Assembly (NCBI GenBank): GCA_007127595.1
Contig: SKZA01000318.1
Location: forward strand, 1 to 16,187
Source: Kiritimatiellia bacterium
GTDB lineage: Bacteria > Verrucomicrobiota > Kiritimatiellia > SLAD01
DNA: 16,187 nt
Direction: 5' to 3'
Shown here: piece after piece, positions 1 to 6,164 of the stretch
Position numbering within the stretch: position 1 is the first letter of the stretch
How the letters are laid out: each line of letters opens with the position of its first letter
Translations under genes and position numbers: made by a program
Notes under the pieces: model-generated
What the model saw: the letters and a program-made list of their open reading frames with translations, nothing else
What the model was told of the DNA's origin: nothing
Database searches by the model: none

Positions 1-711
1 ATCTACAACCCCAAGTCCGGCGAGTTTACCATCAAACAGGGCCCGATCTTTTCGAACATCATTCTTGCCGACGAAATCAATCGGGCGCCGGCCAAAGTCC
101 AAAGCGCCTTGCTGGAAGCCATGCAGGAACGCCAGGTAACCATCGGCCACGAGAGTTTCCGTCTGCCCGAGCCGTTTCTCGTGCTCGCCACGGAAAACCC
201 GATCGAACAGGAAGGCACGTATCCGCTGCCCGAAGCGCAAGTGGACCGGTTCATGCTGAAGCTGAAAATCACATATCCCAGCTTCGAGGAAGAACGAAAG
301 ATCCTCGACGCCATGGCGGTTACCGAAAAGTCGTTTGATGTGAGGCCCGTCATCGAGCCCGACGCGCTGTTGCGCGCGCGCGGTCTCGTAGACGACATCT
401 ATGTGGACGACAAGATCAAGGACTACATCTTGAGCATCATCTTCGCCACGCGCGAGCCTGACCGGTATCAGTTGAACCTGCGCGATTATCTGCGCTACGG
501 CGCTTCTCCGCGCGCGACCATTTACCTGACTATCGGCGCACGTGCGCACGCCTTCCTGAACGGGCGCGGGTATGTCACCCCGCAGGACGTCAAATCCATT
601 GCGCCGGACGTGCTGCGGCATCGGATCATTGTCTCCTACGAAGCGGAAGCGGAAGAGCTGACCTCGGACGCGCTGATTCAGCGAATCCTGAACGAACTGC
701 CGGTGCCGTAA
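1..711 (+). CDS. moxR: MoxR-family AAA+ ATPase (C-terminal 236 residues, 5' truncated by window)
   Basis: The frame is open from base 1 to the TAA at 709-711, so the N-terminus with the Walker A motif lies outside the window. Visible AAA+ motifs in the fragment are Walker B IILADE (residues 20-25, followed by INRAP), sensor 1 LATEN (62-66), VDRF (81-84) and the MoxR sensor-2 signature GASPRA (167-172). The C-terminal lid domain ends at the stop. MoxR ATPases are about 320-340 residues long, so roughly 95 are missing. By family knowledge MoxR proteins are chaperone-like ATPases that work with VWA-domain proteins, and here the gene heads a Bat operon with a DUF58 gene and two VWA genes downstream. 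The TAA abuts the first base of a 7-bp repeat array, and the operon is interrupted right after this gene. Confidence 0.96.
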   Translation: MYNPKSGEFTIKQGPIFSNIILADEINRAPAKVQSALLEAMQERQVTIGHESFRLPEPFLVLATENPIEQEGTYPLPEAQVDRFMLKLKITYPSFEEERKILDAMAVTEKSFDVRPVIEPDALLRARGLVDDIYVDDKIKDYILSIIFATREPDRYQLNLRDYLRYGASPRATIYLTIGARAHAFLNGRGYVTPQDVKSIAPDVLRHRIIVSYEAEAEELTSDALIQRILNELPVP

Positions 712-743
712 TTTTCGATCTTCGATTTCCAATTTTCGATTTG
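711..743 (+). repeat. Degenerate 7-bp array, ATTTTCG orientation, upstream of the four-helix-bundle gene
   Basis: Three imperfect units of ATTTTCG-type sequence lie between the moxR stop and the Shine-Dalgarno of the next gene. The first 18 bases match a perfect array at 17 of 18 positions. The orientation is opposite to the array at 1109-1138, so the two can pair in an inverted arrangement around the enclosed gene. The same 7-mer recurs at 2040-2061. Confidence 0.75.
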
Positions 744-753
744 AGGAGCAATC

Positions 754-1140
754 ATGAATCGAGAGGACATAAAGAAGCGCACGAAGCAATTCGGCTTGCG
801 AATTGTGAAGCTCGTGGACGCGCTACCGAACACCGACGCGGGACGGGTGCTGGGTCGCCAAGTGCTGCGGTCTGGAACTTCGGTGGGTGCCAACTACCGA
901 GCCGCCTGTCGAGGGCGGTCGTTAGCGGAATTCGTGGCCAAGCTCGGTAACGTGGAGGAAGAGGCCGACGAAACGGCCTACTGGCTCGAAATGGTCATGG
1001 AGAGCGGACTCATGGCGCCGGCGCTCGTTGAGCCGCTCCATCAAGAGGCGGAAGAACTCACCGCCATCATGGCGGCATCAAAGAAGACGGCGCGGCGCAA
1101 CGTCCCACATCGAAAATCGAAAATCGAAAATCGAAAATAG
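754..1140 (+). CDS. Four-helix-bundle protein (bIVS/S23 family, Avd-like)
   Basis: This 128-residue protein has the bIVS/S23 four-helix-bundle signature: RSGTSVGANY (residues 40-49) and EADETAYWLE (70-79), in an otherwise all-helical, charged sequence. The family is known from intervening sequences in 23S rRNA genes and as free-standing genes, and is related to the Avd accessory protein of diversity-generating retroelements. No reverse transcriptase is present here. ATG 754 has a strong GAGGAG Shine-Dalgarno at 743-748. The last eight or so codons are the 7-bp array itself, giving a KSKIEN tail that is probably not part of the fold. The gene sits between moxR and DUF58, normally direct neighbours, and is bracketed by inverted arrays, which suggests insertion. 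Its biochemical role is unknown. Confidence 0.9.
   Translation: MNREDIKKRTKQFGLRIVKLVDALPNTDAGRVLGRQVLRSGTSVGANYRAACRGRSLAEFVAKLGNVEEEADETAYWLEMVMESGLMAPALVEPLHQEAEELTAIMAASKKTARRNVPHRKSKIENRK
1109..1138 (+). repeat. 7-bp tandem array CGAAAAT x4, downstream of the four-helix-bundle gene
   Basis: AT is followed by four perfect CGAAAAT units. The array is inverted relative to 711-743. It encodes the last residues of the four-helix-bundle protein, and its final T begins the TAG stop. DUF58 begins only 13 bases after it. Confidence 0.85.
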
Positions 1141-1151
1141 CGTTGCTGTTC

Positions 1152-2036
1152 ATGATCCCAAAAGAAGTCCTCAAAAAGATCCGACGCATACAGATCCGCA
1201 CCAAGCACATGGTGTCGGATGTGTTTTCCGGCCATTATCACAGCGTCTTCAAGGGGCAGGGGATGGAATTCCATGAGGTGCGGGAATACGTGCCGGGCGA
1301 CGATATCCGCGCCATCGATTGGAACGTAACGGCGCGCATGGGGCATCCGTTCGTCAAGAAGTACATCGAAGAACGCGAAATGACGGTGATGCTGTTGGTG
1401 GATATCAGCGCCTCAAACGATTTCGGTAGCACGCCGCAATTGAAGAAGGATCTGGCCGCCGAACTGGCGGCGCTGCTGGCCTTCTCGGCCATACAAAATA
1501 ACGACCGGGTCGGCTTGGTGTTGTTCACCGACGAGGTGGAACATTACATCGCGCCGCGCAAAGGCGTGTCGCACGTGCTGCGCTTGATCCGTGACGTGCT
1601 CTATTTCGAGCCGCGTCGACGCGGCACCGAATTGAAGCCCGCGCTCGATTTCCTGAATCACGTATCGCCGCGCCGTGCGGTGACGTTCTTGATCAGCGAT
1701 TTCATTTTCGATGAATCGATCCGGAAACCGTTGCGCATTACGGCGCGGCGCCATGACCTGATCGGCGTGATTGTGGGCGATAAACGCGAACAGATGTGGC
1801 CGCGCGCCGGTCTGATCGAATGGGAAGACGCGGAAACAGGGACGCGTCATTTAATCGATACCTCGAACCGACGCACGCTCCGCCGTCTCGCTTCCATGCA
1901 GGCGGCGCGCCGCCGCGACATGCTCGACCAGTTGCGCAAGAGCGGTATCGACACCATTGAGGTGTATGCGGGCGAGGAATACGACCGCGCCCTGATGCGT
2001 TTCTTCCGTATGCGCGAACAAAGAATGAGAACGTGA
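1152..2036 (+). CDS. DUF58 domain protein of the MoxR/Bat cluster
   Basis: The 294-residue protein carries the DUF58 core GMEFHEVREYVPGDDIRAID (37-56), followed by WNVTARMG. It also has a VWA-like segment with a DxSxS MIDAS pattern (D84, S86, S88), a threonine in RGTE (159) and an aspartate in ISDF (183). It lacks membrane spans and is probably cytoplasmic. Genes of this family usually sit directly after moxR, and the two products are thought to act together on the downstream VWA proteins. ATG 1152 fits the usual N-terminus (MIPKEVLKKIRRIQIRT); TTG 1143 is a less likely alternative. No Shine-Dalgarno is visible before either, perhaps because the inserted array displaced it, so translation may depend on coupling with the preceding gene. 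Confidence 0.95.
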   Translation: MIPKEVLKKIRRIQIRTKHMVSDVFSGHYHSVFKGQGMEFHEVREYVPGDDIRAIDWNVTARMGHPFVKKYIEEREMTVMLLVDISASNDFGSTPQLKKDLAAELAALLAFSAIQNNDRVGLVLFTDEVEHYIAPRKGVSHVLRLIRDVLYFEPRRRGTELKPALDFLNHVSPRRAVTFLISDFIFDESIRKPLRITARRHDLIGVIVGDKREQMWPRAGLIEWEDAETGTRHLIDTSNRRTLRRLASMQAARRRDMLDQLRKSGIDTIEVYAGEEYDRALMRFFRMREQRMRT

Positions 2037-2039
2037 TGG

Positions 2040-2061
2040 ATTTTCGATTTTCGATATTCGA
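2040..2061 (+). repeat. 7-bp tandem array ATTTTCG, three units
   Basis: Two perfect ATTTTCG units and one ATATTCG unit begin three bases after the DUF58 stop and run directly into the left terminal repeat of the element at 2062-2395. With the array at 1109-1138 it also brackets the DUF58 gene in inverted orientation. Confidence 0.8.
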
Positions 2062-2395
2062 GGCTCTTCGCTGTTTGGTGTGGGTATGCCGGGGATGCCG
2101 CTCCCCTGTAAGCCAGATGAAGAACGTATGGCTACACAATCCACGCCCTCACGGGCGCGGCTACATTGCTCCCTTCTTCGTAGCCGCCGCCGTCAGGCGG
2201 TGGATGGCACGCTCAAAGCGCGCTTTTCAAAGGGCTGCTGTCCCCTTGGGATTTTTCGATTTTGGGCCTTCCCATAGGCTCTTCGAAGGGGCCGCGCTTG
2301 CGCGGACCGCGTGTGTGGGTTGTGCCCGGTCTTCGCAAGCGAAGCCCCTACGGCAATGCGCCCTATGTGCTACCCACACAAAACAGCGAGGAGGC
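2062..2395. mobile_element. 334-bp hairpin-rich element with 25-bp terminal inverted repeats, non-coding
   Basis: The ends 2062-2086 and 2371-2395 are inverted repeats matching at 22 of 25 positions (core TGTGGGTA on the left, TACCCACA on the right). Inside lie perfect or near-perfect hairpins: CCGCC-GTCA-GGCGG (2187-2200), the palindrome AAAGCGCGCTTT (2215-2226), CCGCGC-TT-GCGCGG (2292-2305) and CTTCGC-AA-GCGAAG (2331-2344). A further ATTTTTCGATTTT unit lies at 2251-2263. No transposase or convincing gene is present. One frame stays open through it into batX, but the encoded peptide is composed of repeat sequence. The element fills almost the whole gap between DUF58 and batX in an otherwise overlapping operon. 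MITE-like or composite repeat origin is inferred. Confidence 0.65.
2388..2394 (+). promoter_or_regulatory. Shine-Dalgarno GAGGAGG for batX, inside the right terminal repeat
   Basis: GAGGAGG is the only strong ribosome-binding sequence near the start of the batX lipoprotein signal. It lies inside the right inverted repeat of the 2062-2395 element. It is 10 bases before an in-frame CTG (2405) and 16 bases before TTG 2411; no in-frame ATG is nearby. Confidence 0.5.
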
Positions 2396-2410
2396 AGTTT
2401 CGGGCTGCGA

Positions 2411-3346
2411 TTGCTCGCGGCGTTGTGGCTTGTGGTCGGCTTCGCGGGCTGTGCGCGGGTCGAGCCGCCGGCGCCGACCGAGCCGTATGAGGTATCCGTG
2501 ACGTTGAGCACGAACCGGATCACCGTGGGCGATGTGGTGCGTCTGGAAATCGCCGCGACGCATCCGCCGGAAGCGCGCGTTGTCGCGCCCGATCCGGCGG
2601 AGATCCAGGCGTTAACCGTGCGCGACCGGGCCGTTGTGCGACGCGCGATAAACGAGGAACTCGCACAAACGGTGCATCGTTATCACCTCACGTCCTTCGA
2701 ACTGGGCGCGCATGGCGTGGCGACGGGGACCGTGCAATTCGTCATCGGCGAGGAAGAGCCCGTGGTGCGCGAGTTCCCGGGTGCGGTGTTGGAAGTGGTC
2801 TCCTTGCTCGAGGACGATGAAACGGAGCTTGCGCCGATTCGGCCTCCGTTGGCATGGCCGGTCCGTCTCCCACGCTGGGTGCCGGTCCTGGTGGCCATCG
2901 CGGTATTGGCCTTGGCGTTGGGCCTGATTGTGGCGCGCGTGTTGAGTAAGCCGCGAACGGTCCTCCAGCAGGCCCCGCCGCGGCCCGCCCATGAGACGGC
3001 CTTGAACGCGCTGCGCATGCTTCGCGAGAAGCGTTACATCGAGAACGATCAGGTTGATCCGTTCTACACCGAATTGTCCGGCATCGTGCGACGGTATCTG
3101 GAAGACCGGTTTCAGATCAGGGCGCCGGAGTCCACGACCGAAGAGTTTATTCGCGACGCGGCGAATGCCCGCGTGTTGACGGCGGAACAACAAGCGCACG
3201 TGCGCGAGTTTCTGGAGCAGAGCGATTTGGTAAAATTCGCACGCTTCCGGCCCGGTACGGACGATATGCGGGCGGCGCTGGAGGCGGCCGAACGGCTGAT
3301 TGTTGAGACAAAAAAGGAAGAAGCGCCGGAGGCGAAGAACAAATGA
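2411..3346 (+). CDS. BatX-like membrane lipoprotein of the Bat operon (start uncertain)
   Basis: From TTG 2411 the product is 311 residues. It has a hydrophobic leader ending in a lipobox-like FAGC (Cys14), a beta-rich periplasmic domain (about 22-135), one membrane span (about 156-177) and a C-terminal helical domain. The latter contains YTELSGIVRRYLEDRF and FLEQSDLVKFARF, as in DUF4381/BatX-type proteins encoded next to batA. The start is unclear. CTG 2405 gives better ribosome-site spacing and adds an arginine to the leader. GTG 2315 and GTG 2033 are also in frame but would translate repeat sequence. The natural start codon may have been lost when the upstream element inserted. The end overlaps batA by 4 nt (ATGA). 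Family assignment is confident in general terms; the exact function is unknown. Confidence 0.8.
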   Translation: MLAALWLVVGFAGCARVEPPAPTEPYEVSVTLSTNRITVGDVVRLEIAATHPPEARVVAPDPAEIQALTVRDRAVVRRAINEELAQTVHRYHLTSFELGAHGVATGTVQFVIGEEEPVVREFPGAVLEVVSLLEDDETELAPIRPPLAWPVRLPRWVPVLVAIAVLALALGLIVARVLSKPRTVLQQAPPRPAHETALNALRMLREKRYIENDQVDPFYTELSGIVRRYLEDRFQIRAPESTTEEFIRDAANARVLTAEQQAHVREFLEQSDLVKFARFRPGTDDMRAALEAAERLIVETKKEEAPEAKNK

Positions 3347-4338
3347 ACTTCGTGCATCCATGGATGTTGCTGCTGCTTCTGCTTGTCCCGCCTTTGGTCT
3401 GGCTGCGTTTCAGCGCCCGACGACGCCCGGCGCTGCGTTTCAGTGACGGACGGGCCTTGCGCGGCTTGCCCCATTCCTGGGTGACGTACGCGCGGCATGC
3501 GCTGCCGGTATTGTACGGTGCGGCCTTGGTCCTGATGGTCGTGGCCCTGGCCCGGCCGCAGAAGGCCATGGACGAAAGCCGTGTACAACGTGAAGCGATC
3601 GATATCGTGCTGCTGATCGACGTATCCTCGTCCATGCTGGCGGAAGATTTCTATCTCGAAGGGCGACGCGTGAACCGGATGGAGGTCTGCCTGCACGCGG
3701 CGAAGGAGTTCATCCAGCGCCGCCGCGACGATCGAATATCCGTTATCGCCTTCGCGGGCGTGCCGTATGTGATGGCGCCGTTGACCTTCGATCATGGCTG
3801 GCTCTTGCAACAGGTGAACCGGATTGAGATTGCCATGGTGCGTGACGGTACGGCCATCGGATCGGCTATTGCGTCGGGCTTAAATCGGCTGCGCGACAGC
3901 GAGGCCGAAAGCAGGGTGATCGTTTTGCTCACCGACGGGGTGAACAATACCGGAAACATAACTCCCGAAAACGCCGCGCGCGCAGCGGCGGCGCTTGGGG
4001 TGCGCGTGCACGCCATAGGCGCGGGCACGCAGACCTATGCCCCGTTCCCGGTACGCGACCCGTTTGGCGGGCGGCGCTATGTGGACCAATTGGCGGTGTT
4101 CGACGAAGCGCAGTTGAAACGCATCGCGGACATTACGGGCGGGCAGTATTTTCATGCGGACGACACGGAGGCGTTGTCGCGTATTTATGCGGAGATAGAC
4201 GAACTGGAGCGTACCGAGATCGAAGTGGAGGAGTACACGCGGTTCGAGGAGCATTTCATGCCGTTCTTGCTGTGGGCGGTGGGGCTTCTCGCGTTGGAAC
4301 GCGTGTTGGCGCTTGCTCGGTTGGGGAGGTGGCCGTGA
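3343..4338 (+). CDS. batA: BatA: VWA-domain inner-membrane protein
   Basis: The 331-residue protein begins with the aerotolerance-regulator N-terminal segment (MNFVHPWMLLLLLLVPP). A second membrane span follows (about 53-70, ending ALARPQ), then a VWA domain with a complete MIDAS (D93, S95, S97; T170; D198 in LLTDG). A C-terminal span (about 308-324) completes the usual BatA topology. VWA domains with intact MIDAS bind a divalent metal and engage protein partners; in Bat systems MoxR is thought to act on them. ATG 3343 overlaps the batX stop by 4 nt, and the stop overlaps batBC by one base. Bat genes were named for aerotolerance in Bacteroides fragilis, but a general role is not settled. Confidence 0.95.
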   Translation: MNFVHPWMLLLLLLVPPLVWLRFSARRRPALRFSDGRALRGLPHSWVTYARHALPVLYGAALVLMVVALARPQKAMDESRVQREAIDIVLLIDVSSSMLAEDFYLEGRRVNRMEVCLHAAKEFIQRRRDDRISVIAFAGVPYVMAPLTFDHGWLLQQVNRIEIAMVRDGTAIGSAIASGLNRLRDSEAESRVIVLLTDGVNNTGNITPENAARAAAALGVRVHAIGAGTQTYAPFPVRDPFGGRRYVDQLAVFDEAQLKRIADITGGQYFHADDTEALSRIYAEIDELERTEIEVEEYTRFEEHFMPFLLWAVGLLALERVLALARLGRWP

Positions 4339-6164
4339 TGCAGTGGGGCGCGCCACAATTTCTGCATCTGCTCTGGGCCGTCCCCGTCGTCGGCGTGATG
4401 CTGTATCTCCTCATGCGGCTGCGCGAAAACCGGTTGCGCGCGGTGATGGACGAGCGCGTCCTGCAGTCGATGCTTCCGACGCAACGCGTGAAACGCCTGC
4501 GCTGGCGTCTGATCGTGTGGCTGGCGGCGTTGACATTGGCCACCGTGGCGCTGGCGCGTCCGCAATGGGGGGAACGATGGATCGAAGTCCGGCATATGGG
4601 GCTTGATATCCTGGTGGTGTTCGATACGTCGAACAGTATGTTGGCGGAGGATATCCGGCCGAACCGATTGGAACGGGCGAAACTCGGTGTGCGCGATCTG
4701 GTCAATCGATTGCGCGGCGATCGCATCGGATTGATCCCGTTCGCGGGCGACAGTTATCTCTATTGCCCGCTTACCACCGACTACGGCGCGTTCCTCATGA
4801 TGCTCGACGACATACACGCGGGGATCGTCCCGCGCGGCGGCACGGCGATCGAGCAGGCCTTGCGCCATGCGATGAAGTCCTTCGACGATCACTTGATGGC
4901 GGATCGCGTGATTCTGCTGGTGACGGACGGAGAAGACCACGAAGGCAATCCGTTGACCGTGATTGATGAAATGCGGCGGCGCAATATTCGCGTGTTTGCC
5001 ATAGGGGTCGGGACGCCGGAAGGGGATTTGATTCCGATAACCGACGAGCAGGGGCGCACCACGTTTTTGCGGGATCGAGAAGGGAACATTGTCCGCACGC
5101 GCCTGGAAGAGGATGTGTTGGAGCGATTGGCCGCGCGGACGGGCGGCATGTATGTGCGCGCAACGCCGGGAGACTTCGGGGTGGACCGTATTTATGAACA
5201 AGGCATCGCCCCGTTGCAGCGCGATATGCTGGAAACGGAAATGATACGCACGTACGAAGATCGGTTCGCCTGGTTTCTCGGCGTGGCGTTGTTGTTGCTG
5301 GTGGTTGAGGTGGTGATGGGCGACGGAACGCGACGGACCGGCCGCCGCGCGCGCGTAGCAACGGCCGCCCTGCTGGCGGGTGTGTGCATGGCGGGACCGG
5401 CGGTTGCCGACGCGCCGCGCGCGTCGATGCGTGAAGGGCTGCGCGAATACGAAGAGGAACGCTTTCAGGAAGCGGCGGAGGCCTTTCGCCGGGCGGCCGA
5501 ATTGGCGAGTGAAGCCCGATTGGATTCGGCCCGGGCGCTCCATAACGAGGCCAACGCGCTGTATCGGCAGGGCCGCTACGAAGAAGCCGCCGCAACGTAT
5601 CAGGAGGCGCTGCGCTCCACGGATTTGGACGTCCAACAGTCTGCGCATTTCAATCGGGGCAACGCGTTGCTGGCACAGGCGCGGGTCTTGGCGGAGCAGG
5701 AACAGCTTGATGTCGCCAAGGGCCTGACGGAACGGGCCATAGACAGTTATCGCAACGCGCTGATGCTGAATCCGGTGGATCGCGACGCGAAAATCAACCA
5801 CGAATTGGCTGACCGGTTCCGTGAACAATTGGAAACCTTGCTGGCCCAGCAACCGCCGCAGCCACAACCGCAACCGGGGGAAGACGAACAGGAAAGGGAA
5901 CCCGAACCCGAGCCCCAACCGGATCGGCCGCCGGATGATCCGCATGAAGAGGATGAACCCGCGCCCGCGCCGCCACAACCGGATGAGGCGGCTCCGTCGG
6001 CGGATCTGTCGCCGGAGGAAGCGGTCATGCCGGACACGATGGAGGAAATGACAGAGGAAGAAGCTATGTTACTATTGGACGCGTTACGCGACGAAGAGCA
6101 GGAAACGCGCGACCAGTTTCGGTTGCAGTTGGGGCCGGAAGAAATAGTGGAGAAGGATTGGTAA
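4338..6164 (+). CDS. batB: BatB-BatC fusion: VWA membrane protein with C-terminal TPR domain
   Basis: The 608-residue product joins two usual Bat proteins. Residues 1-330 are BatB: N-terminal spans (about 8-27 and 56-73), a VWA domain with intact MIDAS (D96, S98, S100; T169; D197 in LVTDG) and a span at 312-328. Residues 334-359 (RTGRRARV, then a hydrophobic stretch and AVADA) look like the signal peptide of an ancestral separate BatC. Residues 364-500 are TPR repeats, with consensus-like YRQGRYEEAAATYQEALR. A Pro/Glu/Gln-rich linker (504-560) and a short helical tail end the protein. ATG 4338 has GGGGAGG at 4323-4329; a start at 4272 would intrude into batA. The one-base overlaps on both sides indicate translational coupling. 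The internal signal-like segment probably places the TPR part in the periplasm. Confidence 0.94.
   Translation: MQWGAPQFLHLLWAVPVVGVMLYLLMRLRENRLRAVMDERVLQSMLPTQRVKRLRWRLIVWLAALTLATVALARPQWGERWIEVRHMGLDILVVFDTSNSMLAEDIRPNRLERAKLGVRDLVNRLRGDRIGLIPFAGDSYLYCPLTTDYGAFLMMLDDIHAGIVPRGGTAIEQALRHAMKSFDDHLMADRVILLVTDGEDHEGNPLTVIDEMRRRNIRVFAIGVGTPEGDLIPITDEQGRTTFLRDREGNIVRTRLEEDVLERLAARTGGMYVRATPGDFGVDRIYEQGIAPLQRDMLETEMIRTYEDRFAWFLGVALLLLVVEVVMGDGTRRTGRRARVATAALLAGVCMAGPAVADAPRASMREGLREYEEERFQEAAEAFRRAAELASEARLDSARALHNEANALYRQGRYEEAAATYQEALRSTDLDVQQSAHFNRGNALLAQARVLAEQEQLDVAKGLTERAIDSYRNALMLNPVDRDAKINHELADRFREQLETLLAQQPPQPQPQPGEDEQEREPEPEPQPDRPPDDPHEEDEPAPAPPQPDEAAPSADLSPEEAVMPDTMEEMTEEEAMLLLDALRDEEQETRDQFRLQLGPEEIVEKDW

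Noticed and set aside
754..1140. Diversity-generating retroelement, given the Avd-like protein
   Set aside because: No reverse transcriptase, template repeat or variable repeat is visible in the window. The protein fits the free-standing bIVS/S23 group.
2033..2410. N-terminal extension of BatX from GTG 2033
   Set aside because: The extra 126 residues are encoded by the 7-bp array and hairpin element and would precede a lipoprotein signal, which must be N-terminal. Kept only as an alternative start.
4185..5978. A 597-codon open frame on the minus strand opposite batA and batBC
   Set aside because: It lies antisense to two well-supported genes. Its product is rich in His, Arg and Gln with no recognisable domain, as expected of a frame shadow in GC-rich DNA.
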